From Corythucha ciliata (lineage: Eukaryota; Arthropoda; Insecta; Hemiptera; Tingidae), in NCBI GenBank assembly GCA_038030265.1, contig CM075943.1, positions 8,184,001 through 8,248,000 of the forward strand: a stretch of DNA of 64,000 bases, given 5' to 3'. Positions 46,620 to 63,219 of this stretch are shown here, piece by piece (within the stretch, counting starts at the first letter, position 1; every line of letters starts with the position of its first letter). The notes below the pieces were generated by a model. The model made no database searches. It saw only the letters and a program-made list of their open reading frames with translations, and was not told where the DNA came from. A program made the position numbers and the translations under genes.

Positions 46620-49600
46620 CACGCAGGACCCGTGGACACCAATGTCTGGATGAATTAGGGATTAATTAGAAATTTAATACTCGGACAAGGCTATAATCAT
46701 GGGCCAGCAAGGCATCCAGTAGATTCCAAAGTGTGCAGGTTGGGTGGAATCATATATCGCTAATGGCGGCGTCGCGTCGTGCCCTTCATTACATGATGTC
46801 AGAGCGGGAAGAATGCGCTATCCTGGGATGATGAATAAAATGTGAAATGCCCCCCCCCCCTAACGAGATTTTGATCTGAACCCCCCTCCCCCAGGACATA
46901 TTCCTAATTGAGAAGGACTTTGCAAAGGATTCGCGGCGCGTTGTTATTTGAAGGGAAGGAAGCGCGTTGTCATGTTCAACAATTCAAAAGGATGAAAAAG
47001 GTAGTAACAGAACGCGATTTCCAAGGGGAAAGAACGCTAGTGTATGGCCGGCAAACCCAACTCGGGTTCGTGACGAATCCCTTACCAGGTACGCGAGGGC
47101 ACCCCTGTGCATTTGGCACAATTATTTTAAGATTTATTGAAAATCTATGAATCATAAAACAACGTTAACAATACGAATCTGAAGGCTAAAATGTTCTAGA
47201 GTTCTCGCGAATTTCCTTCGTATAAAGTGCATCGATAAATGAGTAATTTCTAGAGCGTTCCCAATTTTATATTAAATGGCTTACCTTTCACTTGAAAGAT
47301 GTTACGATTCTTGGCGTTTTAGCTACCGTAAGAAAAAAAAAACTATCGAGGCATTTCATTCTGTACACAGTGCACATCCCTGACGTTGAAGTTCACAAAT
47401 TATAAATTATCTCGGGCCCTAGTTCAACTAATTGGAAAATGGCGTTATTGCCGGTTTAGCATCAATCACAGTATATCTCGTGAAATAACAATCCTTTAGA
47501 TAAACTAGACATTACTGGTCGCTAAAAATTTCCCTGTTTCCACCAGTTGGACTAGAGAATTATAAATCCACCCTGGGAGCTTTATTTGCAACAACAAAAA
47601 GAGCTTGCTATTGAAGATCATAAAACTAGAAAAACCAAATGCGGTTTTTAAACGAAAAATGAAATAGAAAATTATTTTTTTCCAATTTGTTTCGGATCAA
47701 AAGTTATAAATGGAAGTAATAAAAGTCGTGTCTATCGCGGGTTTTTCTTGGAAATTTCGTGTCTTTTGTTGTACTGTTTTTTCTGTGGTAGGAGTCACTT
47801 ACCTGAATTATACTTATAGGATGCTGCAGAGGACCGAACTAAGAGGAGCCCAACGAATCTCGATTTCATAAGGATCTGTGTGGGACATTTTGACTTTTCT
47901 TAGGGGAGTAATAAGCATTCCCCTCTCTCGCCCTCAGTGGAACGGCCCCAGTGGTGTGTGCCCCCTTCCATGAGCGGACCTTGGCCTTAGTCTATGGGTG
48001 TTTTATTATAAAAAGATCTAATACTTTTCCCTTTTCTTCTTCTCCTTCCTCTTCTCCTCCTCCTACTCCTCCTCCTCCTTCTTCTTCAACTTGAAGCATT
48101 GCTGAAACTTTGCGTCATTTACATGTCTCTGATGAGCGCTAAGTTCCTAGAACACGAAGCGTCCGTCGCGACAGAAGCGAGATTTCCCAACACCCTTCCC
48201 TCGGGAGTGCAAATTTTCTGAATTAAGCACTTTTCATCGGGACCATTTATCTTCTGATTTGCTTGTTTGATTAACATTGAAGTTTATTCTAAGAATAATT
48301 TATTTAGTTTCTTGACGAAACATTTAAATATTGTAAAAATTGCCAACGAGTGACACGGGAAGAAGTGTCGAAAATCTTGACTGATGGATGCGGCATATTT
48401 GCATTTGTTCGCTTCCATAGATATTTATGCAACAACGCGCATAACAAAGTGCCTACCTAGTAACCAGGCTTAGACGGGAAAATTCTCTTGCCCATTAATT
48501 TTTCCCATTGAGGGGTGTCAAAGGGAGCGACACACTGTTTGTTTTCTCTATAAAAAATTACTTCAATCACTATAAATTTTCCTGGCATTTAATTTACCTA
48601 CCTCCCACCCGGAGTTTTAAAAATAATTATTGACTCAGACGAATTTTTTCCATCTTAACAAGAAAACGCTTGTTTTAATTAACGCCTTAAAACCCTATTC
48701 ATGCATAACATTAAGAGTCCAATAAGTTTATAGCTCGAATGAGTTAACAATGGAATTGCTCAATAGCACTTCCCCTCTCCACCATTCCCACGATCGAAAA
48801 AAAAAAATCAATCCGAAGGACAAATGACCCATTATACAAATAGTAGACCGCAAAAACCTGGTAAATTCGATGAGTCGGTGGCTGCGATTGATTTGTTTTT
48901 TAGGGGGGAAAACCTGTTGAACAATAATTGACGAATTGTTGGGAACAGTTTAATATACATTTAGATGTTAGTGGCGCAGACATAATGCAAGAAGCCATTT
49001 AAGTGTGCTACCCTTGAATCACGTTTGACTTCTTCGATTAAACGGTGACAACCGCTGTCGAGTGGAAAATACTTTTGTTTTCTATAACCGGTTAGTTTTA
49101 TACATCGTTCCGGAAAATCGAGTATTCAGCTCTTTGAATGGTCCGTCAAAGCAGCGCCTATTGTCGCAGGAAAAGGATAACTAAATGGAAATCCGCATAG
49201 GATAAATACAATAAATCACTTAGTGTTGAATTTTATAACAAACGCCAAACCCGCCGTTGCCGTTAATTACTGTGAATCAATCAATAAGGTCAAGTTTACC
49301 CATTTTTCAAGGGTTCGAGTCGTTCAGCTTCAATTCCTTATAGAGCTCCAAAGTCTTTGCACTTATTAATTAAACAACAATGAATCTGTTGAACAATGAG
49401 GGCTTTCTAAAAATAGTTAGAAGCCAAACTGAATCAGGAGCTTAACGTCCTTGTCACGGTTTTGGAAGGAATGTTTATGAATCTGTAGCTGTACACGGAT
49501 TGTTCCTGAACATGTTAATGTTGGATTTATATTCGAGGATGAGTCCCCAGCAAGAGAACTGGTAGTTCAACAAAGCCGAACTTGTGGCTAGAAATTGTTA
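46620..49600. other. Intergenic DNA upstream of the transporter
   Basis: No coding exon recognised. Two minus-strand donors (GTAAGC ending near 47285 and GTAAGT at 47801-47802) could mark untranslated first exons of the SLC5 gene. A CTC/CTT-rich tract lies at 48031-48090 and a C run near 46850. Confidence 0.35.
48031..48090. repeat. CTC/CTT microsatellite tract
   Basis: An interrupted (CTC)n/(CTT)n polypyrimidine run of about 60 bp. Confidence 0.85.
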
Positions 49601-49894
49601 ATTCATCTTCAAAAACTGAATTCGCACAGCAAGGGCGTCGCCAGCCATTGGGTCAGGGGAGGGCAGCTAGGATTATTTTTGTTGGGGGGGTTGGGCTGGA
49701 AGGGCAGGCCTGTCGAGAGGGGAGGGGAGGTGATGGGCCTGTGTTATTTTTAGTAGAAGGGACAAAGAGGATGTTCATTCCAATGTAAATTCCAGGGCGG
49801 GCGAGAGAGTCCATCACTAAGTGGGCAGACTATAACGAGATGAATAATCGAAAATAATAGCTAAGAAATTTCGCTAACGCAGGCGTTAAGAGTT

Positions 49895-50405
49895 ACAGAA
49901 TTAGGGGGGGGGCAGGATTTCAGAAATAAATAAAATGAAATAAAGATGTTTTAGTATGGTAGGAGGTTCTAACTGTGGTCTCATCTATGCTGTGGTTGGC
50001 CATTTGCTGTGGTATTGGATCATGGCTGTGGTTCGACCTTTACTGTGATTGGGACGGTATACTGTCGTTGGAGCTTAACTGTGGTTTGGAGGTTCTAAAT
50101 GTGGTTTGAGCTTTTTGTAGTTGGAGGATTACTGTGGTTGGTCCTTTGCAGTGATCGGACCTTTAATGTGGTTGAACCTTAGCTGTGGTTGGGCATTATT
50201 CGTGGTTTTGGTCCAACTACAAAAAGCTCTAACCAAAGTTAAAGAACCAACCCACAGTTAAGCTCCAACGACAGTATAGCGACCCAACCACAGCAAATGG
50301 CCAACCCCTGCAATGGTCCAACCACAGCTATGCTGTGCACCTCTTACCGTAGTAAAACATCTTTATTTCAGTTTCTTTATTTCTGAAATCCTGCCCCCCC
50401 CCTCT
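49895..50405. repeat. Large palindrome built of family D repeats
   Basis: Both ends read inward GGGGCAGGATTTCAGAAATA, then AATAAAGATGTTTTA. Inside are D units (GTGGTTGGAGCTTTTTGT) on the left (49960-50210) and their complement on the right (50215-50340). TACTGTCGTTGGAGCTTAAC is present in both arms. The left arm has several units absent from the right. Confidence 0.8.
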
Positions 50406-50439
50406 TACTCTGTAAAATCGCCAGATGTGCTGTGAAACC

Positions 50440-50850
50440 TTTAGTTTAGGGGTAACACAAAGGCTTTGGCGTAAAATCGTCAGTTTTAAAGTAAAATATT
50501 GAGTTATAGAGTGAAATCTTCAGTTTTGGGTTAAAAAACGTCAATTTTGGGTTAAAAAACGTCAGTTTTGAGTTGGACAATGTTACATTTTTACGTCTCA
50601 CAGACAAAACGTTTATGAAAAGCCAGTCACCCAGTATTTGAGTGCCAAGCCGTACCTACTAAGTATCGATTTCCGGGGAATACATTGCCAGTTTTTGGAC
50701 AGAAAAAAGGAATTTAGGCTAAAACCGATAGTTTCCGCAACGGAGATGTTAGTTTTTGACAGATTACGGCCTTTTTTTTTTGGAAAACTCAGTTTAGGAA
50801 GAATTTGCCGATTTAATGGCGCCTATTTCAGATTTAATGAACTGCCAGTT
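50440..50850 (+). repeat. Family F repeat array
   Basis: Units of about 20-22 bp, later longer, on the theme GTAAAATCGTCAGTTTTGGG. It begins directly after the palindrome. GGCTGGCTACGCCCTT near 50905 and CAAGCGCGTAGCCAGC near 50998 resemble hAT ends, as does CAAGGGCGTCGCCAGCC at 49630, but no duplication confirms a pair. Confidence 0.55.
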
Positions 50851-51289
50851 CTTTTGCTGGGGTCTCTGGAACATCCGAAGTCTTCTGCCCACCCCTGGAT
50901 CAAGGGCTGGCTACGCCCTTCCCCCCTCCCACTTTTGGAGCTAAAGTTTAAGTTTTGGTACCCTGGGATGATAACTGCTGTAATTTAGCCCCTCAAAACA
51001 AGCGCGTAGCCAGCTCTTGGTCTTAAGAAAGGGTCGCAGCTTCTCTGATAAGGTCGCGTAACGTCAGGGACAGAAAGGGCTGGCATTTTCTTCAATGCTT
51101 CAGTGTTCCTGTCGCAGAGGGGCTTCACCAGTGGCGGTTCTTGGGGTTCTGCTAAGGGTAGGTGAAAATACCCCGTCCCACCACACATTCAACCCAGGGC
51201 TAGCTAGCCTCGACAGCACGGAAGTTTACTGGCTGATTATTCGCCATATTAAAGATTGCTTCACACAATTCGAATGCTTAGTTTCCGGT

Positions 51290-52020
51290 CTTCATTTTCG
51301 CTAAGTTACAAGTTTCGTTTTTTTTTATTTAACTGGTATCGAAACACGAACTACTCTGGCCACAACAGCGCTCCAAATCCGACAATGTTGCAGCATTTCG
51401 TGGGCAACTAACCGGAAAATTAGAAGTTTCCTGGCTGAATATTTAAGATATTGCAAGTTTCACGCTCTAATTCAAGCTAAACTGCAAGTTTCAGGGCCTT
51501 TTGTTTTTAGAGGGCACGAACCCCCCGGTGAAGCCGGTCCCGACTCCGTCCGTAACTTTGAATTTGAACGTGAATTTATTTGCAATAAATATATTGAAAT
51601 TTAATTAGTTTGTAGCAAAATTACAATTTTCCTGGAAAATGACAGTTTCGGGTATTCAGGTCTTAATTTCGGCGAAATTGCAAGTTTAGGGTCTTTATTT
51701 GAAGCAAAATGTCAGTTTCGAGACAATTTTTGTAGGGGTGGATCCCGCAGGCTTGCACTCTCCGACTCAGACCACACAGCCCGATGAGATTGGAAGTTTC
51801 GGGTCTTCATTTCAGCAAAATTGCAACTTCTGGGTCTAAATCTCCGTGAAATAACGAGTTTGCAATTGTTTTTTGTGGGCTGGGAAGGTGCCCATCATGA
51901 CGAAACACTTGGTATGCTGACGAGGCACATAATGAACATTTTGGAGGCAAATATCTGTGAAATTTGGATCCTTCCAGGCATAATTTTTGTGAAATTGCAA
52001 GTTAACAAGTCTTGTTCGTG
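51290..52020 (+). repeat. Family E repeat array
   Basis: Units of about 31 bp (AAATTGCAAGTTTCGGGTC, TTCATTTCAGC) with one GTGGATCCCGCAGG module at 51738. Same orientation as 29030-29900. Confidence 0.7.
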
Positions 52021-52029
52021 AAACGTTTT

Positions 52030-53640
52030 CATGCCCCGCAATCTTATAATAATCACATCATTGGCTTCAAAAGTAAAAGTGTATTTTACGCTGGTAAAAA
52101 CGTTTTTCCGGATATCGTCTTGGAGGACGCAATGGACAATTTCGTTGGAAAGAGGTCGACAACAGTTCAACTTCATAATTGGTAATTTTTGTGCAGTGAG
52201 TAGTAGAGAATAATTTGAATAAATTGCTGAAACCGGCGTATTATCGGCTTGATTTAAGGAGCTGCGTAGGATTATTATCGATGAAAAAAAAAAAAAAAAG
52301 TGCCGTGCGCCGTGTTTGTGGTAATTGAGTTGATGATGGTAACTTGAAATATCTGGCTAAAAACAAATATTGCAGGGAAGTATTTTTCGTTTAAACATAG
52401 TAATTAAAGAATAAATCGTTCTCTTTTCCATCAGAAAAAAAAGTTAACGCTTGGGCGTGCAAACCTTGAGATAACCCCCTACCCCTCCCAGCAACTTTTG
52501 TAGGTGCATCAATTTTCTATCAGACAGACGATAATCATACGAATAATTTCCATCATACGTGGAACGGAAAATAAACGGGATTTTGCTGTTGGATAGGTGA
52601 ATGGAACACAGACGGACAAACGTGATCGAAGAACGCTCGAGCTGTTCGTCACAAGTCCTTAAAAAAAAAAAAAAAAACAATAGTTTTTGGGGGTTTTTTT
52701 CCTCATAATTCCAATGCCATGGTTGGTTTGGCCCCGCCGAAAAACAATAAATAATCAGGGAAGTATCGCAATATGAAGGACACGTTTTTTTTAATTCGGT
52801 CGCACAGGTAAAAAAAAAGTTATTCAACGACAATTTTTAATTTTTTTTTACTGCGTGGGAGCGGGCAATAAGGCCTAATTATAGTCTTGTCAAAGAAACA
52901 AATAATATTCTAATAAAAAAATATATTTCACGTATCTAGTGCACCTTTAGCTTGACATTGGAACTCATTCAGGTGTGTAGCCCGGCTTAATTAGGATAAT
53001 TCTTGTTTTAACCGGATGACGGCATAGTTTGGAAAAGTGAAAGACAAAGCTCGACTCGCTCGCGGTGCAACTAATAAACACTCTCCCGCTGGTCGTGAAA
53101 ATAAAAACAAGGATCCTTGACAATAGCCAAGGTTGCGAATTCTCATTGACAAACGACATCCATCAGGATGGCAATGGATTATAAAACAATTTTGTTCAGT
53201 TTTGCAGCGGCTCATCTTATCTGGTAGATCAGAGAATATTGTTTCGGTCATGTCATGCAATTTTCAAAGGTGGGGTGACAAAGCATTGTAGTACTTATCT
53301 CTGATCAAGCTGGTCAAGTTTTTCCACGTTAAGGAAATGAATTAATCCGTTTTAGGAATTTTAGGGGTACGGTTCTCAGGTAGACGTGTCAATTTCACTG
53401 GTGGGCAAAAAGAGTTCATTTTCATTTATACGCGAGCCTGTGATTTTAAAAAGGCTTCAAACGAGCAAAGACGTTTCTAGCCGTTGCGCCCCAACTGGGC
53501 GGGAACTATCGCGTTCGTGGGGCCCTAACGGGAGGATGTTGCATCATTGCGGGAGGGCTTTGCTCTACTATAAAACTAGCTTGATAGCCACTCGCTTCCT
53601 AAAAATAGCTAAACTACCATTTTCCAACATAAAAACATGG
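52030..53640. other. Intergenic DNA, nothing recognised
   Basis: Poly-A tracts near 52283 and 52657. No exon with family resemblance on either strand. Confidence 0.4.
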
Positions 53641-53649
53641 AAGTAAAAC

Positions 53650-53740
53650 GGCTAAAATGACTATAGGCGCGCCCTACAATGGCATAACTGACGATTCGTG
53701 CCTTGAAAATGGCTAATCTGACCATTTGTGCCCTTTTTTA
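53650..53740 (-). repeat. Family C repeat patch
   Basis: Three units of about 30 bp (GGCTAAACTGACGATTCG type), in the orientation opposite to 27000. Confidence 0.6.
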
Positions 53741-53814
53741 TGTTTTTATTTTAAGTTAATGTTCAGTTTTAACTGAAAGAATGGACAATATTATTACGTA
53801 GAATAATATTATGA

Positions 53815-54045
53815 GTGCGTATATTATGCAAAGAATTTAAAAGAAGAGGTATCACATCACAGCCCTTTGATATCACAGACTTAGTTTATCTTGCAAAGTT
53901 CGAGGCTTCAGTCGTTCTACAATTTTTTCACCGAGGGAAAAATGAACCGCACACCATTAACGATGGAAAGATTGGTGTAAAAACGCCGGAACTTCGTTTC
54001 GTTGTTAATGAGGAAGTTGGAGAGAGCGGTGATTATTTGGGGTAG
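53815..54045 (+). other. Unassigned 76-codon ORF
   Basis: Non-repetitive, balanced composition (ITSQPFDITDLVYLAKFEAS), flanked by a C patch and a retrotransposon fossil. I do not recognise it. It might be a transposon fragment or chance. Confidence 0.2.
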
Positions 54046-54108
54046 AAAAGGCTTGACTGCCTCTATTTGATTTAAATGACGGAATTTATGGTTTTAGACA
54101 CATCACTC

Positions 54109-54746
54109 TCATTTCCATTTGCGTGTCGCGCCCGTTAGCGTGGCGCATTCTGCATAAGATAAGTTATTTCGCAGTTTTGTCGTCCTCTGCTGTGGTTGTG
54201 GTTGTTTATTACCGATAATAACATTGTCGGGTTTAGTGTCAGTAGCCGTTGGTTGGCTGGTGCTTTTCTGATTTATTTTTCTAAAGTATTCGCATCCTCT
54301 GTAGTTCACAGGATGATTTCTTCCGCAATTCAAGCATTGAGCAACGTCTTTCTTATGTCTGGTGCGATGTTTGTAGTGATGGCCGCCACTGCACTTGACA
54401 GTTTTTACACTGTGGGATCTGCGTGTTCTTATTTTTTGGCTCCACTTTTACTATTGAATAGAAAAGTTTTTTCAAGTTGAAGATGTCCTTTGTTTTTTCC
54501 GCTGTGTTGTCCAGGGTGACAAAGCACAGAGGTGTTGGTTGCTTATTCAGGGTTAAAAACCGTGAAATCGATTTGATTGAAAACCCACAATTTCTTATTT
54601 CTTTTCCAGTTAGGGAAATGGAAATGAATATGCATGGCGACATCAACCGTGTTTCTGTTGGCAGGAGAACAGTAGGTGAAATAGGGTATCTTTTCGGAAT
54701 CTAGCAGGCTGGTTATTTTTCTATAGTCCTCGGGAGCTTGAAGCAT
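54109..54746 (-). pseudogene. Jockey-like LINE gag fossil
   Basis: Minus-strand fragments resemble the gag ORF of jockey-type non-LTR retrotransposons: CFVTLDNTAEKTKDIFNLKK and FYSIVKVEPKNKNTQIPQC lead into the first zinc knuckle (CKNC), and CGRNHPVNYRGCEYF is the last knuckle with its usual tail. The pieces lie in different frames with stops between, so it is dead. No reverse transcriptase was found nearby, so it is a fragment. It separates two family C patches. Confidence 0.75.
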
Positions 54747-54749
54747 TAT

Positions 54750-55300
54750 TTTCAGGGACTATTCGCACTCCATAAAATTGGCCAAGCTGATCAGTTGTAC
54801 GCCAAAAATTGCCTTGACGTCCTCAAAACAGCTAAACATTATGAATTGGGTGACTATTCGCGCCCCAAAATGAAAAAAAAAACTGACAATTCGCGCCCTA
54901 GAATTTGGCTAAAGGCTAAGCTGACTATTATGCGCGCTAAAATTATTTGAACTAGTTATTCTCACTCTAAATATGCCAAAACTAACTCTACGTGCCCTAT
55001 AAATGGCGGAACTGATTCTATATGCCCTAAAATAGCTAAAATGACGATTCGCGCCTTGAAAATTAATGGCTGAACTGAGTTCGTACCCTACAATTGACTA
55101 AAATGACGAATTCATGCCCTGAAAGTATCAAACTGAATATGCATGCTGCGGGTACCTTACGAACCCGGAAAAAGGCGAAAATTGCCATTCGCGTTTCCAA
55201 AATGGCCAAACTGAGCCTTCGCGCCTTAAAAGTCGCTAAACTAGATTACTACGGAAAATGCGTGCCCTAAAAATAGCTAAACTTGCAGAATGCTAAACAA
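54750..55300 (-). repeat. Family C repeat array
   Basis: About 18 units of 29-31 bp: GGCTAAACTGACTATTCGCG with CCCTAAAAT. Immediately upstream of the DTWD2 promoter region; a G run lies at about 55320-55331. Confidence 0.75.
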
Positions 55301-55650
55301 CTATTTTGGGACTCCAAATGGGGGGGGGGGGGCTACAGAACAAACAGATTCTTGAGTGAAGAAATTAACAGTTTAATTGGAATGATCGCAGGCATGTAGT
55401 TTAACAGACAGTTTATAGCGTGAAATAACATGTTTTGAGGCTGGATACGTGAGACTCGGCTGAAAAGAAGGAGGAACTTAAGCTTCCTGAGTCTGTCGCG
55501 AGCTCCCAGCTAATTCCATTTTCCTGGTCATTGGGGACAAAAACGACGAATTTTGCCCCCTTTTTTTATCGTGGGTGAAATTTTCGCGGGCTGGCTTTAT
55601 TCTTGCGTTGAAACAGTGTTTAAACCTGGGTTAAGTTATGACGCAATAGT

Positions 55651-55707
55651 GAATGTTGCGTTCGTTTGGTTCCTCCCAGACTGTAGTACTTATCAAACGA
55701 ACGTTCT
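55651..55707. repeat. Short inverted repeat before DTWD2
   Basis: GCGTTCGTTTG and CAAACGAACG form the arms of a potential hairpin about 120 bp upstream of the DTWD2 start. Significance unknown. Confidence 0.4.
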
Positions 55708-55826
55708 CGCCTTGATAGTACAGTGATATTGATATCGGCTGTGATGTTTTCATTTGAAAGAGATTCATGTTAATATTTATTGTTTTTTGAGCTCTTATTG
55801 CTAATAACGTCAGTTTGTTGTGCGTA

Positions 55827-56716
55827 ATGGAAGAAACGATTGAGGAGGTGTGGCAGGAATTGGTTGAAATCCCAGCAGATCCGCCTCAAATGAGGGAGGT
55901 CTGCCCCTGTTGTTGGTAAGTGTGTCAAATTTCTCCCAAATTTCTGTATTTTTTAAACTTTTTAATCCGAATTATGCTTTGCTTGTAGCCGCCCTAAAAT
56001 CGTCTGTTGGTGTGAGTGCCTGCCAATGGAACGATTGAATCCTCTTTCGACCGTGGTGATCCTTCAGCATCCGGCAGAAGAGAAACGCTGTCTTAGAACA
56101 GCTCCTATGTTAAGTCGAGCCTTGGAATCTAGCAAATGTCGTGTTTTCAAAGGGAAAAAGTTTTCAAACAGGTCAGTGTGGTGCTTTATTCGTCATAAAA
56201 TTTCCATTAATGACGTCCTGTTTGGAACCGTATAGGAACCCAGAATTGAATAGCATTTTGAACGATCCCAACTCAGTTCTTTTATACCCTTCAAAAACCG
56301 CCGTTCCTCTCGAAAGTCTCAGTCCGGTAACCAACCGGTCCGCACCGTACAATTTGATTCTCATCGACGGCACTTGGCCTCAAGCCAAGGGCATGTACAA
56401 CAGTTCGCCGTGTCTTCAAGTGCTGCAACATGTAAAACTCGTCAACACACCACGAAGTCAGTACGTCATTCGAACTCAGCCCACGGACGGTTGCCTGTCC
56501 ACTCTTGAGACGGCCGCTGAAGCGTTAGCGACTGTCGAGGCCGACGACACGTACCGCGAAACGCTTTTAAAGCCTCTACGGGCTCTGTGCGACTATCAGC
56601 TGGCAAATGGTGCCGTCGTTCACGATAGCACCGCGCACAAGGTGACGAACAATAATTACCCGAAGCGATTGGGTCGTCGCTTAGGAAAATTTCTCAAGAA
56701 TTTGGACGGTGCGTAG
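55827..56716 (+). CDS. DTWD2: DTWD2, tRNA acp3U aminocarboxypropyltransferase
   Basis: Transfers the 3-amino-3-carboxypropyl group of SAM to uridine in the tRNA D-loop (acp3U). Exons 55827-55915, 55989-56171 and 56236-56716 close in phase to 250 residues (human about 300). Near the N-terminus the Cys cluster CPCC...CWCEC looks like a metal site. ILQHPAEEKRCLRTAPML and the defining D-x-T-W motif (LIDGTWPQA, D135 to W138) follow, then QYVIRTQPTDGCLSTLETA. Start: first ATG, before an acidic N-terminus and in phase with the donor. Both introns are about 70 bp. AATAAA at 56757. Convergent with LONP1, 0.9 kb away. Confidence 0.95.
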
Positions 56717-56814
56717 CACTGCACGAGGCAGACCTTCGGTGCAATGTACATATTGTAATAAATTGTTGGATATTGAGATTTTCCGAGTAGCTCAGAATGC
56801 CCATGTATTGCATT

Positions 56815-57210
56815 TATGGCTAAAAGTGAAAAGAAGCAAAAACTCGCGGCTAAAATTGATATAAAGCGCCAATTCGCGGTTTCTGGAGGCGAATTCGGCA
56901 AAAATCGAGAAAAATCGCTAATTCATGACTGAAAGTGTTAAAACCCGAATTTGCGACTACAATTTAGAAAATGCGTTAATTATTGCGGCTATAAAACTGA
57001 GATGAAACGCTAATCAACTACTCAAATTGAGAAAAAGCGACCAATTCGCTATTTCTGGAGGCAAATTTGGCTAAAACTCAAGATAAAGCGATAATTCATG
57101 GCTTAAAGTACAAAACTGCTCATTCGCGGGTAAAATTGAGAAAAGGTGCTAAACTGCGGCTAAAACTGAAAAATAGCGATAAAATTCGGGGCTAAAGTTG
57201 AGAAAAGGGA
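56815..57210 (-). repeat. Family A array between DTWD2 and LONP1
   Basis: About 13 units of 29-31 bp in reverse orientation (GCTAAAATTGATATAAAGCG, CCAATTCGCGG) in the convergent intergenic space. Confidence 0.75.
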
Positions 57211-57629
57211 CTTTTACATGGGATTTGACATCTAGATACGCCGCTGAACAATCGATTTCGTCAATGAGTCAGACACCGCGTGAAGCAATAGCCGCACCCA
57301 AAGTAGGTTTGTCGCTTAATGTGCTATAGGGGCTGAACAAACGTCGGAACAAAATGTCGGTTAAGAAAATGTACACAAACGATGGACAAATGGAACAAAC
57401 CGCCGAAAATGCTCGACGTGGCTGGTTGGTTGGTCAACAAAACGGCTTTGCCAAGTTGAAACGAGCGAAAAAAAAAAAAGAAAAAAGTTCGATACTTTTA
57501 TTTTGAATAGAATAAAAACAACATTCTTTTTATTGGTTTTAAGCTAATCAGTCAGTGGAAAAAAAAAAGAAAAAAAAGGCGAGCCTATCATAAATTCTGG
57601 CCTCGCTGTTCGCCAGGGACTAACTAATG

Positions 57630-61607
<3,978 letters not shown>

Positions 61608-61896
61608 TCAGGGCTGTACCCTACCGTTACACCGTTTTGGGAGCTCGAAAGTCCACCTACTTGAAAGGAATCTCCGCTTACGGTCAACAAAAGCACGTCA
61701 GATACGTACACTCGCCTGGGTGTTGACACCCCCCCCCCCACAGTAACGCAAACCATTTAAAATGTTATTACGCCAATAAAATCTTTAGTTACATATTCTG
61801 GCACAACCGTTCATAAACTGGATGTTGCCCAGAAACGTGCTCTGTGCGTTGTTATGGATGGTGTCAAATCTGCACCTATAATGGCCAGCTCTGCTT

Positions 61897-62000
61897 GCAG
61901 TGGCGGCGGAAGTGTGGATCAGGGGGAAAGCGAATGCTCCCTCAATGGTCCTTCAGGGAGCGGCGCGGCGCTCCCCCAAGTCACGAAGCTGAGGATAATG
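61897..62000. mobile_element. hAT-like left end with foldback
   Basis: CAGTGGCGGCGGAAGTGTGG matches the end of the element at 20686-21680 over the first 14 bases. Family H, C and A arrays follow. The partner end may lie beyond the window. Confidence 0.4.
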
Positions 62001-62009
62001 TGTCGAAGT

Positions 62010-62300
62010 TTTCGCGTATATTCCGCCCTGAATGTGACATTTCGCAAAAATTTTGCCTAGAACGTGTCGTTCCACGTGGCGTTCTTTCCTTCTTGTTTTG
62101 TCAATGTGGCGTTCCGCTCAAATATTGCCCTGGATGTGACGTATAGCGCTAATTTAACTCAATGATGGGATATTTCCTATCAATAATTTTGCCCACATTT
62201 GTTGCGTTTCTCGTGAATTTTCCCCTCGATGTGGCTTGTCTTTCCAAATTTCCCCTGGATTTGCCGTTTCACACGAATTTCACGCTGAATTCTGTGAAGT
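62010..62300 (+). repeat. Family H repeat array
   Basis: About nine units of almost exactly 30 bp on the theme CCCTGGATGTGACGTTTC plus a link such as CACGAATTT. A further lineage with the same unit length as A, B, C and E. Confidence 0.65.
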
Positions 62301-62519
62301 CTGTGAGCCAGTCTACACCCTTGACGTGTTTAATTACCCACGCAATTCCTGGAGCTGATATTTTCGTTTTTTCTTGTGCCCAGTTTTAGTCCTAACAACT
62401 CAACCCTATAGTTTCATCCTGGAATAGGTATTTTAGGACAAAACATGTCAAAAACTCGGATAGCATCCCGTGTCGCTCGTGTCTCAAAATTTGCTGAAAT
62501 ATTCAACCGTTCGCTCTCT

Positions 62520-63150
62520 AAACTTGACTAAACTGACCATAGTGAAAGTGACTATTTACGCCCTGAAAATTGCAAAAATTATTACTCTTTGTTCCATTCA
62601 AAAGGCCGAATTACAATTCGTGTCTCGAGAATGCTCAATAACTGACGCTCAAAGCTGCCCACTCGCGATTCAAAAATGGCAAGACTGACCATTCACGCCT
62701 CGAAAATCGTTAAACTGACGATTCACGCCCCAAAGGTAGTCAAATTGGCTAATTTTGCCTTAACAACAGCAAACTAGTAGTTCACGCTTGAAAAAGGACG
62801 AAACGTGGCTTTGAAAACGGCTAAGATGACAAGAGTCTCCCTAACAATGGAAACCCCTAGAAATGGCTTGACGGACTACTCTCGCCTTAAAAACGGGAAA
62901 ACTTATCATTAGCAGCATTTAAATATCCAAACTGGCTATTCACGCACTGTATGTAGAGTGAAAAATTGGCAATCATAATGGCAAACTGGACAAGCTCTAA
63001 AATTGTCAAACTACGGCGCCCCAAAGATCGCGCAACTTACGATTCGCCAATTGAAAATGGCTAAACTGACTATGAGAGACCGAAAAAATTGCCAAACTGA
63101 GCTATTCGCGCCCCTGAAATAAATAATGGTTGGACTATTCACACCCTGAA
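62520..63150 (-). repeat. Family C repeat array
   Basis: About 20 units of 29-31 bp: GGCTAAACTGACCATTCACG and relatives, the same orientation as 54750-55300. Confidence 0.75.
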
Positions 63151-63219
63151 AAAACTATTCGGGTTTTGTACCTCCAAGCGCGGATCCAGAGTTGTTCTCC
63201 AGAAAAGGGGTGGGGGCAT

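Noticed and set aside
49310..49325. tRNA B-box (GGTTCGAGTCG)
   Set aside because: No A-box or cloverleaf can be formed around it.
49630..50920. hAT element with CAAGGGCGT-type ends
   Set aside because: End-like motifs exist at 49630 and 50905 but their flanks do not match and the right motif lacks its terminal base, so I list motifs only.
53815..54045. A conserved single-exon gene
   Set aside because: No recognisable domain and flanked by repeats; kept only as an unassigned ORF.
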